NCBI GenBank assembly: GCA_036346225.1
Contig: JARFIW010000170.1
Location: forward strand, 9,920,501 to 9,984,500
Direction of reading: 5' to 3'
DNA: 64,000 nt
DNA from: Platerodrilus igneus
Lineage: Eukaryota > Arthropoda > Insecta > Coleoptera > Lycidae
Shown here piece after piece: positions 12,681 through 23,972 of the stretch. The position numbers and the translations under genes were made by a program. The notes beneath the pieces are model-generated. The model was not told the origin of the DNA. It was given only the letters and a program-made list of their open reading frames with translations, and made no database searches. Positions within the stretch are counted from its first letter, which is position 1. Every line of letters begins with the position of its first letter.

Positions 12681-15053
12681 CAGTGTTTCACCTGGAAAGA
12701 AGCCCTAAAAATCGTGCCCCAATGTTGGGTGACCCTAAAAATTGCAGTGTTCCCTTAGGAATCGGCTCGCTACTTCGTGTCCCTCACGTTGGGCGTCATA
12801 AAATTGCAGTGTTCCCTTTTTGGAATTGCGCCCTACTTATGAATTTTTACTTACCCTAGCTGAACTCAAAACCAAACTCCTCCAATCTTTACCTAAATAA
12901 AAGAATGTATGCCTCCACCAACTAATCTTCCACGGCTAGTCATCTCTTTCAACACCTTTATATTAAAAAAAAATAAAAATTCAAAAATAAAGTCTTTCGA
13001 CAAAACATACACCCTTTTATTCATGTGACATAAAATATGTTTCACACAATCTCAAAATTTACAAATTATTTACAATACAATATTTCACACTTTAGTTCAA
13101 TCTAAATTCTGGTGAATTTTATGTTTCTCTATATTTCAACATTTCATTTAAAAGTAGATGGGCCTATCTTGAAACCCTAAATTAATTTTCCCCAGTTCTA
13201 TGATGAGCTCAGTATAAACCCCTTTTATTCTGTATGCATAACATATTGCATTATCAAATTACGCTAAAGACCCGTTTACTCCTTACATCAAATAAAATTT
13301 TATTCATGTATTTACACGTTCAGATTTTAAAATAGAAAAGTATCTTTCCATATGTTAAGCAAATTAATTTTCAGTTCATAAAATTTTCACCAAGTAACTC
13401 AAATCACTCATAGTTTTTATAATTCAATACCAGCACCACAGTTCAATAAAAAAATTCGTTACCTAGAGTGTTCTCCGGAATCACCACCTCAGTAGATGAC
13501 GTCCACCAAGCTCACGTTCCTGAACTACACCCAATTTCTGCTTTCTAGCTAGAACAACCATTCCATCTCGACTCGTTCATCCAATTCCCCCAACGATTTA
13601 TGGAAGCCTTCCATACAGCTCCCCATCCAGAGTCCAAACTTTACTTCCCGTCCAACCAGCACTCTTGTTCAAGATGTAATTGAATCGCTTACCTCAGTAA
13701 CATCCAGCATTACTCGTTATAATTATTTATACAAATATGTTCAACCCATTAACTTCAATTGCATCTACTTGTGCTTTTATAACACTGAAAAATACATTCG
13801 GCGGACTGCAGTATCACCCGGTTTTTAAGCTAGGATGTCTTTTCAACGGTACTCAATGTAAGCGAAGTGAATCTGAAAATAAGCGAAAAATACGAGACCC
13901 TTGCCACCTCCGGCAAGGCTTATATAGGCTTAACCCCCCCGTTTTGTGACGTATTTTCACTTAGCTTTTTTTGAACTGTAGCAACCGCTACTCAATTCTA
14001 CAAAATTCTCCCGTACAAACAACATAACGAACTTTCAAAACTACGAATTTCACCACTCCAACGACAATTTACTTCGAGAAACTAATTAAACTGGTCAACC
14101 GTCCGTATTTTCCGTGTAAAACCGTCCCTCTATTATTCCTTCTAACGAATCCTAAACACATCTCTTATGCCCGCGTCTATATTGTTATTGCACTCACGCT
14201 CTAATAATCACCTTGTCTTGTCTCTATCTTGTTTTCCTACCTACAAAGTCGACGTTATTTCCATTCTACTGTTATCTTTATCTACCGCATATTTTCCATC
14301 CTTCATATAGTCCCACTATTGCCATGTCGTCTACGGTTAGTGCCCTTCCTACACGTGCGCCGTGATAAATTAATAACGTTCACAAACATGTCGCATCTCC
14401 GTCCCGCTTATTTATTGTTTAATACACTCTTCTGTCATGCGTTTGAAAACTGTTTGTCATATAGCCACCTGCTATATTTTCCATCTTACTCTGTTACTTT
14501 ATAACGATTCTCTGTCCCTTAATTTTATTGATTTGTTTGCAGACTAGTCGTCTGTTTGTTAACCTTGTATTTGTCCGTTGGACAATTTACCTCAAATTAT
14601 ATCTTCAACGTATACTAGATTTTACACGAATCGTTTATTTATCCCGTGTTTGTTCCATGAAATCCTTGACTATTTTCAATTTGTTTTGCTGCCTCAAGCA
14701 TTGTAGCATTCTACGAATTTAATAAATGTACGTTACTAAATTATTGATTTTTACCTTGCAGAGCTTTAATACTGCAAATCTGTTGTACGCAATTTTCAAC
14801 CTTGCTTTAAATTAATGTATACAAATTATTGATTTGAACCTTCATTAAAATATGCTCTTTTATTCCAATCTAATTAATTTTAAGCGTAATAAATAAATTA
14901 TTAATTTGAACCTACATATTACACTGTCCATTTTTATACCAATTTAATTAATTTGAAGCGTAATAAATAAATTCTTGTTTTCTATATACAGGGTGCTTAC
15001 ATAACTACATTCTTGACTTGTTTACACATGGTTAGCCTTACCCATCACCGCAA
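12678..15053 (-). mobile_element. LTR-like unit 3
   Basis: Begins after a (TA)n tract (12,641-12,677) with TTGCAGTG and ends ...ACCGCAATATAT, the same end signatures as units 1 and 2. Two tandem motifs at 12,714-12,732 and 12,777-12,800 (the second contains CACGTTGGGCG) are followed by CATAAAATTGCAGTGTTCCC-like sequence. On the minus strand a promoter-like block at 13,910-13,945 reads a G7 run, then GCCTATATAAGCC, then GGAGGTGG. Unit 4 has the same order of elements on the opposite strand. The plus strand is strikingly pyrimidine-rich from 13.5 to 14.7 kb. The small plus-strand frames here are not convincing genes. Confidence 0.55.
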
Positions 15054-17279
15054 TATATTAAAATATTATAAAATGATTTAAAAGATATTTGAGGTTAAAC
15101 ACATTAATTTACCACTCCTATCAATGTTTTCTAAATTTAAAACACTACAATAAACTGAGAATTGATAAATAATTACTTGTTAAACTAGGCTAAAATGCTA
15201 TTTACTGGTGGTGAAGCGTTTGAGATTTAAAAGAAGTGTTTTGGTTAACTGTTCTTCAATAAAACGTTCATCTAATGTATTTCCAACTGAATGAGCTTCG
15301 GTTGATTATTTGTAAATATCATATTAACTGTTTGATGGATACTCTATTTTATTAATTAATTAATGTACCATAATACCTGTAAGAGAATTTATATTAGCAT
15401 GTTTAGTTAGCGTAAAGTAATTGTAAGATTTATGGAATGTCAACTAATAATAATTAGTCTAAGTGACACAAGTATCTGTTCCAAAGTAGGAAGTATACAT
15501 AATGATAATGGATCAATAAGTGTAGTTCTTAAACATTTTCTAAATAGTAGCCAAGTTATAATTTTTGAGGCAATCTCCTATGTGATAAGTGTTTAGAAAA
15601 TAAGTTAGTTGATTTTGAAAATTTTGGTAAAAAGATGTTTTGCTTTGGAGCTTGTTATTGAATTTAAAAAAATAATATATCTATTTGAAATTTATCCTTT
15701 TTATTTGACCATCGTTACACTGGAGCTATATAAAAAATTAAATATTTGTGGAAGACTATTAGTGCATCATATAAGTAACGAAGGTTTTATCCAACCATGT
15801 GCAGTTAAGAAGAGTGATTCCCGTTAAAGCAAACAAAGAATCATCTTTAGTGTTGGCGAAGAATAGCATCAGTAAGCTTCGAATATTTTGCAGTGGTTTC
15901 CCAATCTAACAGGACAACGTTTTGTGCATATGTGGTCGTGTACTACAAGAATACATATTCAAATTCATATAGCGGATTCTAAGTATACTGTACCTGAGTT
16001 ATTATTTTCTTAGTCCTAGAACATAAAATAGAGTAAATCTAATAAAAACATAAAATTAAAACTTACTTTCTACAGATATTAACTACAAGCATCCGCAAGA
16101 CGACTTTGTTTTATCATTGAAGAGGTCCATGTGAGCAATTCAAGCACTTTCGGTGGAATTACAGGTATTTGAAATTAATTCTTGTATAAGCACCATTTAA
16201 AGATATTTGTTAGTAATTTGAATCTCAAACGTTTTTCTAAATTACACATTTGCGATTATATTTATCAATCTTTGAAAATAATAACGCCACATGTGCACTG
16301 CAAAAGGTTAAGTGATCTTAAATAGACGACGCTTTATGTGGAAGTTGTTAATGTGCCTGTAAGACGACCTGAGCCCACGTTTTCTTACAGAGTAGAAATA
16401 TCTTGATATAATAATCCCTGAAAGTGTTTCAAAAGCCGTGGCTTAATAAACAAAATTTTTCCTTTATTTAATTTTATAGAAATACAAAACGTTAGTAGAG
16501 TATTTTGCATCGTGGTTAAATATAATATACACGTAATTAAGGTTGCGGTACAATCAGGAAAAATTAACCGCTATTTCTAAATATTTGAAAAGCCGACATC
16601 ATTTTTTTATCTGTGCACTCAATTATTATTTAACTCTGATTTTTATCAGATTCTTTATTCACAATAATATATTACTATGTAATTTGTAGGTTAGAATTAG
16701 TTATATAGGTCATTGGACAACTTAGGGTAGACTAGCGTGTGTATATACCACTTATTAAAAAGTTGGATAGGTGTGTCTGGCTAATAATTAATTAATTTAG
16801 AGTAGGAATTTTAGAGTTAATTGTACTTTAGTTTCAGCTCTGCACTTATTTGCAAGGAAATTTCATAATATTTGGAGAACAGAAACAATTAACGTTAAGC
16901 ATCTATCCTAGAGATCAATTCATTAGTGTACAGTGTAAGGATGCAGCTTTAATTACAGTATAGTCAGCGTATAAAAGTTAAGAAGCTTTTTCCAATTTAC
17001 TTTAGCGTGAAATCGATAATTTTACGGGCATAATTTTAGTGAAGTGGAAACATTAATTTAAAATCGTTTAGCATATGTAAACATTATAAGGGAGAATTTA
17101 GCATAAGATAGCATTTAAAAACATGTGGTTGGTAGAAAGAGATAGTTTCTGAGTTTGTAAGGGTCTTTAATAAACGAAACTCGACGGTTACGATAGGCAC
17201 GTTCTATGGTAACGATTATTTCAACGATGGGGCGCGTTGTCATCATCCTCATAAGAAAAAAATCAATATTTTCTACGAA
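15054..17279. other. AT-rich stretch, nothing recognised
   Basis: No domain or repeat identified. Open frames are short and of AT-rich composition. Confidence 0.5.
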
Positions 17280-19285
17280 TGCAAGTGGACGTTAAAACAG
17301 GCAAGGAGCGATATGAAAACAAGGACAGATTGGTTTTAGCATATAAAAGAGGGAGATGCAAATGTCAGGTGTCGGTTAGACTTAGTAACTAACGAGGGAA
17401 CAAAGATGGATTTGAGGCTATAAGTAAGAGTGAGTTAGAACAAGTTTGTATAAGATATCGATTTAAATGGGGAGAGAAATTGAGAAAGGTAATTCGACGT
17501 CACAAGTAGAACGGAGACGCGCAAAAGTCTAAGATTGAAAGATAGTACATATGTGGGTGGGATTCGTAAACGAAGCTTGAGAGGGAAAATGTTTGTATAT
17601 GGGATAGAGAGAGATGAGGCTAAGTTCGTCTTACGTGTGGGGCGTAAATCTAATAAGAATTGATATGAGTCGAGGCTAGTTTTCGGGTAGCGGAAAAGCC
17701 GTTGGACGGTTAGAAGTTACTTTAGTGGTAATTTGTTGTGTACGAGCATTAAAATTCTGGAATTTTAAAAGATCGTTGATGTTGTTAACAAAATTACAAA
17801 GAATTATGAAAGGTCTACTGGGGATTTTTAGAGTTTTGTTTCGGTTGAGATTCGGGTTTTGAGAAGTGTGGCAACGGTTAGGAAGTTACCGAGAAAGCGT
17901 GTTATGTGGGGTGGGATTGAGAGGAAATTAAACAGTAAGGGGGTAACTTTTGGGTCTATATAAAAACCTAGGAGGTGGTGTGAGGCTCTCTTCTTTTCTT
18001 CGTTCGACATTGACGTTAAGACCAGTAGTAGTCAATATTATTGAGTGTTTTTAAAAGGTTGTTATTTATATATACACACAAGTTGGTGTGCTGCAGTACT
18101 TGTTTTAAAAATTATGAAGTACGTTTTGAAATAAAAGCCAAGTTTATCAGAGTCATGTAAGTACAGTCTACTGTTACTTTGGTTGTTGGGCTTGCAAGGC
18201 GTCCTAAGATGGATTAGCGATTGTGAATGTATCGTGTCGTGAGTTGCTGTTGGTATATGGAACAACAGAGGAGTTTAGGAAGTTTGGATGCACTATCAAT
18301 GGTTTGTTGGAGAGATTTGGATAGCTGCGTGCTGGCTGAATTGGTGTAACTCAATTTGGGAGCGGTTCCACAACTCATAGTCATTGTAGAGGGCAACATC
18401 ATCGATGGCTGGATTACAGATGCATGCGGTGTAATGGTTTCCAGGTAACTAATTTTTATAAAAACTTTGTTGTTGTGTTTATTTGATGTGTTTTGACATT
18501 TTGTGCTTTTTCGAGTGCATTTTTATGAATTATAAGAACGTAAGAATTTATTGAACTTTATAATGAAATAAAAACAAGTTTATATAGAGAGGGATATTTA
18601 AATTAAGGATATAAGGGCTGTTTATGTACAAAGTAAACGGGACTTTTGTTATTGCAGTGCAATAATTGCACACATGGTTTAAAAGGGTTTTACTGTGAGC
18701 TCATATTAAGACAGGCGTTCAAGTCAGGTATGAGGTTAGCCCACTTACTTTAAATAGGGTATTTGTATAATGAGAAATTTTTGATCTAACGATGTTTTTA
18801 AAAAATAACTTGTTTCCTAATCAAGGATATGTAATTTTATGTATGTGAACCGTTATAATTGAAAAGGTTTCTAGAAGTAGTAATTGTTTTCTTTTTGTGT
18901 AAGTAGAATGTGATGAATTTCGGAAGTTGCGTTTTTAATAGGATTGTAGGGAAGTAGTTTTCAGATTACAGCAAAGTTGCAGTTAGGTGAAGTTTTGATT
19001 TTCATTAGTCCAGGTAGGCTTCTTAGGTAGATTCCAAGATTACTGGGGAACTCAAGAGAGCAGCCGAGGTAAACTGCAAAGTAATTATATCGACCCAAGC
19101 GGGGCTTCTTACAGGGAGAACTTCGTAGAATTATGGCTTTTCAAGCGCGGGGATTTTTTCAGCTTGTTTTCACCGAGTAGATGCAGAGAATTATGCGGTC
19201 CAAGTTGTGGGGCTCCAATTAAGGGTAAATTCATAGAATTATGACTCCCAACGGTGGGGCTCGAGTTCTTAGAACCCGAACTGCA
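17280..19285 (+). mobile_element. LTR-like unit 4 (plus orientation)
   Basis: Purine-rich U3-like segment (17.28-17.95 kb), then a promoter-like block: a GGGGG run, TATATAAAA at 17,957-17,965 and GGAGGTGG just downstream. This is the same architecture as unit 3 in inverse orientation. At 19,091-19,262 four tandem motifs of the type GAATTATGRCKCCCAACGGT...GGGGCTC resemble the tRNA-Lys(CUU) 3'-end complement. The unit appears to end at ACTGCA (19,280-19,285). The left boundary is not determined. A donor-like CCAG|GTAACT lies at about 18,443. No coding region of the element is present. Confidence 0.5.
17957..17965 (+). promoter_or_regulatory. Candidate TATA box of LTR-like unit 4
   Basis: TATATAAAA preceded by a GGGGG run and followed within about 30 bases by a pyrimidine-rich start-like segment (CTCTCTTCTTTTCTTCG). 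The same arrangement appears, inverted, in unit 3 near 13,917-13,930. Confidence 0.45.
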
Positions 19286-20613
19286 GCTTTCTTAACAGGT
19301 GATAACGCAAAATTTCAGAAAAGCAGACTATACACGCAAATATAACACGATAAAATTTTTTAACAAGAAATAAAATAACACAAGCCTTTAGGACTTATTC
19401 CAATAAACAACGCGTTTCAAAAATGCACAAAAGAATGTTGATATAATCCGCATATTTGCAGGAATTTCTGTTAAGTTCAGGGGAGTAATATTTAGAATAT
19501 AACAAAGCTTAACTTTTATTAAATTATAATAAATAAATTGAGTATTGCCATTTACAGTTATTTAAGATGAAATACAGCTTTTTTTATGCGGTTGTGAGAT
19601 TTAGGGGTACTACATATATCAATAACAATTTCGGAACGTACAAAATTCATTCAGCAATTTAAAAATTTAACTTCGAGCACTTTTAAAAGTGCTGTTTCCA
19701 ACATTTGCGCCTAAAAGTAATTAAAACTCGAACAGGTTATTTGACCTAGAAAGAATGTAATTTAACTTACTAATTTTTCAGCAAAAATAATTACCAGCCA
19801 GCGTAAAAATTCGTTGCATAAAATATTCGTAAAAATGAAATTTTTTCGCTTATAAAGCAAGAGACGACGAATAAATCAGTTGTACATACTCTGATTTACT
19901 TATTCTACATAAAATATTGCGTTAAGCATAATGCATGAAGATGCATTTGCGCTTTCGGGTGTGAGAGAGCCTTGTAGCACTCCATTTGAGTGCCTTTGAA
20001 ACGGATTATCTAGAAAATTAGTTTACTTTTAGGCTTATAGTTGTACGAAGCGCTCCAACAACGGCGTAATTGATTGCTGATGACTTATTAGTTAAGTGGA
20101 ACCAGCAATTCCTACAAACCTTTCTAAACTTAAACTCTAAACCCTAAAATGTCTTTTAACCATAAATATATGAGGACACCAAAAGCCAAGGGGTATAAGT
20201 GACAAAAACTTAGTTTTGTGATAATTAAGCCTAAAGCTAAAACCTTATGGTGAAAAACATAAAATAGTAGAATCAAACTTTTGTTGAGGTACTCTATTGT
20301 TTCTATATTTGTCTATTTGTACCATAATATTGTTTGTGTTAAAATTAAATTATCTATATAAAAGGTATTTTTTAAACAAATGTAACTTATACAATTATTT
20401 TCATTTATATACAAAGTAAATTTATATTAAAACCAATTTAAAGACTTAGGCATACAATTAAAAAGTTTATATATACTGTTGCTAAAATTGATGATGTTTA
20501 ACACTGTTACGCTTATTGTGTATAGCTCCAAAGTATCGGATCATTAATTTAGATTTAGGATCTTTTTATAAATTTGGTGTGGAAAAATCCCTAGTGATTA
20601 CCACAATTTTCGT
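19286..20613. other. AT-rich stretch, nothing recognised
   Basis: No recognisable gene or repeat. Contains only short frames. Confidence 0.5.
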
Positions 20614-20626
20614 TGACACCGTGAGT

Positions 20627-20888
20627 TACGCCCAAGGTCCCGGGTTCGAATCCCGACACGGTCCGCTTGAAAAATGTTAGGCGAGCATTTTTCACAAAAA
20701 TACACCCTCGTTCGGATGAGAGGTTAAATGGAGGTCCCGTGTGTGAGTGTTGTCACGCACGTTGAAGATCTCTACCTTGCCTGAAACGGCAAGGGTTCGG
20801 CAAAACTCCAAATTTTCCAGGTAAAAAAAAAACTCGCTTCCTGGCCAATGTAGTACCTTCGGGTGGAGCATTGGAAAAAAAAATCAAA
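20627..20888 (+). mobile_element. tRNA-derived SINE, copy 2 (head-truncated)
   Basis: Retains the B-box GGTTCGAATCC, the body (TGAGTGTTGTCACGCACGTT) and the tail module ending GGAGCATTGG, but lacks the A-box half. It is bounded on both sides by the same 13-mer TGACACCGTGAGT (20,614-20,626 and 20,889-20,901). This would fit a 5'-truncated insertion with a 13-bp target-site duplication, except that the same 13-mer also borders copy 3. Confidence 0.85.
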
Positions 20889-21045
20889 TGACACCGTGAG
20901 TGATGGTGATTGTGATCCCCCAGAACGTTTAGTACAAACCTACCAGAACTTTAACAGTGCATATCCATCTCCCCTTAGCAGTAAGGAATCAATAGACGTA
21001 AGAAGACGACCAGATCTTCGGATGCTGGAGAAATTTATATACGAG
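20887..21045 (+). CDS. Exon-like open frame ending in a splice donor
   Basis: An open frame of 53 codons beginning inside the 13-mer next to SINE copy 2 and ending GAG|GTAAGA, a good 5' splice-site consensus (phase 0). The encoded peptide is not low-complexity. It includes PPERLVQTYQNFNSAYPS and, near the end, RRRPDLRMLEKFIYE, and its composition differs from the AT-driven frames around it. I do not recognise the family. It may be a coding exon of an interrupted or pseudogenised gene, or part of a transposon protein. There is no acceptor or start that I can defend, because the SINE abuts it. Confidence 0.3.
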
Positions 21046-21847
21046 GTAAGAGTAAAATTGTGGCGGCTGTACTCGCATAAGCATTGATTTGTAGTGGTAA
21101 GCAGATTTTGTAATATTTTAACATGCACGTTCTATGTGTAATGACGCTAGCCGATATAATGCTCATGCGATTGCACCTGATAATTTATTTGGGTGATGCT
21201 TTTGCTAATTTTTGCACTGTTACATGCTTATGCTTTTAGATGTTTATTAATTTATGTATATACTTATATTTATTTTATATGCATTCATATTAATATTTTA
21301 TATTGCATGTATTATATTATTTCGGGGTTTGATTTATTTTAGCTGACATTCTGTCTCCATTTTTGGTGGGAGCATTTTTATAGGAACGAAGATTGTAATT
21401 GTGAAGATTGTAATTATAATATAAATTAGTTAGGGAATGATAGGGAAAGCTAGGGACGGATTTATGTTAAAGATAAAATAAATTACTTAGATCAGGGAGC
21501 ACGAATTTGTTAATTTATAGAGTAGGCAAAATAGCTATATTTACTATTAAAATATTTGGCAAATGGTTAGAAAATTTGAATCCATTTTAAATTAGCTAGC
21601 TAGATTTGGATAATTTTAAGACGACCCTTCAGGTCGTACCGGTAAGCAGAGCTGGCGACTGCTCTCCGGTATTACGGATCCCTCACTTTTTACTTTTGCT
21701 TGTGTTTTGTTGATCGGGCACACTCCAAATCAGCTAGGGATACCAGTATTCAAACCCTATTTTTAGTTTTAGTTAGATTTTTATTTAGGACCGATTAACT
21801 TTGAAGTTAGATTTTCATTTGAAGCACGTTTATTTTTCGCGTTTAAA
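21046..21847. other. AT-rich spacer between SINE copies
   Basis: No gene seen. It separates two SINE blocks that share the TGACACCGTGAGT junction. Confidence 0.5.
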
Positions 21848-22415
21848 CCCAATGTAGTACCTTCGGGTGGAGCATTGGGGACGTGGCCGCAAGTATAGCG
21901 GCCCTAATGACACCGTGAGTAGGTTCCGGGTTCGAATCCCGACACGGTCTGCTTACAAAATGTTAGACGAACATTTTTCACAAAAATACACCCTCGTTCG
22001 GATGAGAGGCAAAATGGAGGTTCCGTGTGTGAGTGTTGTCACGCACGTTAAAGATCCCTACCTTGCTTGGAACAGCAAGGGTACGGCAAAATTCAAAATT
22101 TTCCAGGTGTAACAAATACAATACGTCCGCCCCTGCGCATAGTGTACGTTCTAAACGGCCAAGCGGCCAATCAGTAGTGAGTCGAGGGAGTCCATCTATG
22201 TATGCCGTTCGGTTAAAAAGGCGCCGTAAACTATTATAATCAATATCAGTGATTTTACGGTTTTGTTTGATCTACATGTATATTTGGTTTACGTTCATTA
22301 AAAGTTTAACACAAAATACATCTGTTGATTTAATCGAACAAGACCCCATTTCAAATAACTCGCTTCCTGGCCAATGTAGTACCTACGGGTTGAGCATTGG
22401 AAAATCACATGTAAG
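21848..22415 (+). mobile_element. SINE, copy 3, composite and interrupted
   Basis: Order: an isolated SINE tail module (21,851-21,879), a 28-bp linker, the 13-mer TGACACCGTGAGT (21,908-21,920), a head-truncated SINE (B-box GGTTCGAATCC and body) to about 22,106, and a GC-richer insertion of about 245 bp (22,107-22,352). Then comes the SINE tail (CTCGCTTCCTGGCCAATGTA, ending about 22,400), followed again by the 13-mer (22,416-22,428). The nested insertion and repeated junction make this a composite rather than a simple SINE copy. Confidence 0.8.
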
Positions 22416-22739
22416 TGACACCGTGAGTACGATGTTTTGTTAGCGTTCGCACGGTTATTGACGTCATTGACTTATTTCTGTGGCCGTAAGCACGTTGACA
22501 TAAAGCTTTCTATGTGGTAAGCAGTTGGTTCTCATCAATGCAAGCTGACGGGCGTCAACCTCTGTTAAAGGGGAGAAACGTTTAAGGCGAGAAATGTTAT
22601 CGTTCACGGGGGCGGTGTCTTAAAAGCAAGTATGCTTGGCTTAGTTAATTGTTTAATAAATATAAGCAAAATCATTATAAGTTCCAAAATTACATATTTG
22701 GGTCTTTAAAAGGCGTAACTTTGTAAGGGGTAGTCCTAT

Positions 22740-22816
22740 TTAAAATCTATTTACAGATTTGGGCTCCCTAGAAGATCTAATATTAGTTGATACCAAACAA
22801 GATATATTTATCTTAA
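22740..22816. repeat. ~295-bp repeat, partial unit left of polymerase relic
   Basis: Contains TTTACAGATTTGG, then GATCTAATATTAGTTGATACC and CAAACAAGATATATTTATCT. It matches the units at 3.6-4.1 and 23.2-23.7 kb, with an internal deletion. Confidence 0.7.
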
Positions 22817-23230
22817 AAGAGTGACTACCCCGCGGATAATAAATACAATATACCCTTTGTCAACATAAAAGTTGTAGGGAAATTCAAAGACGAATTTAAT
22901 GGGGATCTAGTATTAGAATTTGTTGGTAGTAGGGCTAAGTCCTACTGTATTGTAAGCGAGAAAGACACGATTAAAAAGATTAAAGAGGTCTCACGAAATG
23001 TAGTTAAGAATATTAATGTAAATAGTTTTAAGGACATTGTACATAATAATTCTGGTGCCCTTATGCATAGCATGGTAACTATTCGGAGTCATAAACACCA
23101 GCTATATACCCAATTAATTAAAACAATTAGTTTGTCGGGCGAGGATGACAGAAGGTACGTCATCCCTAATAGTACACCAACCTACGCATGGGCGCATAAA
23201 GATATAAGGACGGTCAGAATTCGCTGCTGG
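22817..23230 (+). pseudogene. C-terminal fragment of Polinton-like DNA polymerase B
   Basis: A stop-to-stop frame of 138 codons with no usable start near its beginning (the first Met is far downstream at about 23,062). The peptide carries the C-terminal signature of protein-primed family B polymerases of Polinton/Maverick and related elements (DNA_pol_B_2 type). In order it shows VVGKFKDEFNGD (about residues 18-29), LEFVGSRAKSY (about 32-42), a lysine-rich stretch leading to NVVKNINVNSFKDIV, then TIRSHKHQLYTQLIKTISLS, EDDRRYVI, and finally TYAWAHKDI, where the family ends in a Gly-His-type motif. The polymerase core with the catalytic DTD-type motif should lie upstream but is absent; a partial ~295-bp repeat abuts instead. 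The frame runs straight into the next repeat unit. It is either a relic or an internal exon of a decayed element. No other Polinton genes (integrase, packaging ATPase, capsid) were found in the window. Confidence 0.75.
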
Positions 23231-23710
23231 TAAAAATTCTTAAAATAAGGGTAGCATCCTGGGGGATGATGCTATCTAAGAAATTCCTAGAAATTCAGGT
23301 AGCTGAGAAAAATCTAATATTAATTGATGCCAAACAAGGTACATTTATCCTGAAAGAAACAAAAAATAATCTTTTATATGCTCGCTAGAGGGTGTGCGTG
23401 TAAAACGGTAAGAAGTGGTTGGATTTTGAATCTGTTTACAGATTTGGATTCTACGTAAAATTCTAGACTAATTTAATGTGTCACATGGCAAAAAAATTTA
23501 TAAAAACGGTCAGAAATCGCTGATCGTAAAAATTCTTAAAATGAGGGTAGCTCCCTGGGGGATGAAGCTATCTAAAAACTGCTAGAAATTCAGGTAACTG
23601 AGAAAAATCTAATATTAATTGACACCAAACAAAATATATTTATCTCAAAAGAAAAAAATGGCTTGTCGAAGAAAACTATTTGATCCAGAATGTGTGTGGA
23701 AATGAGGATG
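23205..23710. repeat. ~295-bp tandem repeat, locus II (about 1.7 units)
   Basis: The block CGGTCAGAAWTCGCTG recurs at 23,211 and about 23,507, giving a period of about 296 bp. GATGATGCTATCT, TAGCTGAGAAAAATCTAATA and ACCAAACAAG follow in order in each unit. One frame through the first unit stays open for about 60 codons (WGMMLSKKFLEIQ ... ILIDTKQD), but I cannot assign it. The unit begins inside the last codons of the polymerase fragment. Confidence 0.85.
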
Positions 23711-23711
23711 C

Positions 23712-23972
23712 TGGTGGTGGAGGTGGGAGGTGTGTGAATGGGAGGTGGGTGGTGGTAGAGATTGGAGGTTCTAGGTGTGTGGAGGTGTGTGGTGGTGGGA
23801 GGTGGTAGGTGGGAAATGTGTGAAGGTATGTGGAGGTGTGTGGAGGTGGAGCTGGGAGGTGTGTGGAGGTGGGAGGTGTGTGGAGGTGGGAGGCGGGAGG
23901 TGGACGGTGTATGGAGGTGGGAGGGATGTAGAGGGATGTAGAAGTGGGTGGAGGGATATGGAGGTGGTCCCA
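23712..23972 (+). repeat. G-rich minisatellite (GGAGGTGTGT-type)
   Basis: About 260 bp almost devoid of C on the plus strand, built from degenerate GTGGGAGGTGTGTGGAG units with many GGG and GG runs. It starts exactly where locus I of the ~295-bp repeat has GATGCTGGTAG, so it looks like expansion of a GGTGGTGG seed. G-quadruplex formation is plausible. The 103-codon frame through it is a compositional artefact. Confidence 0.9.
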
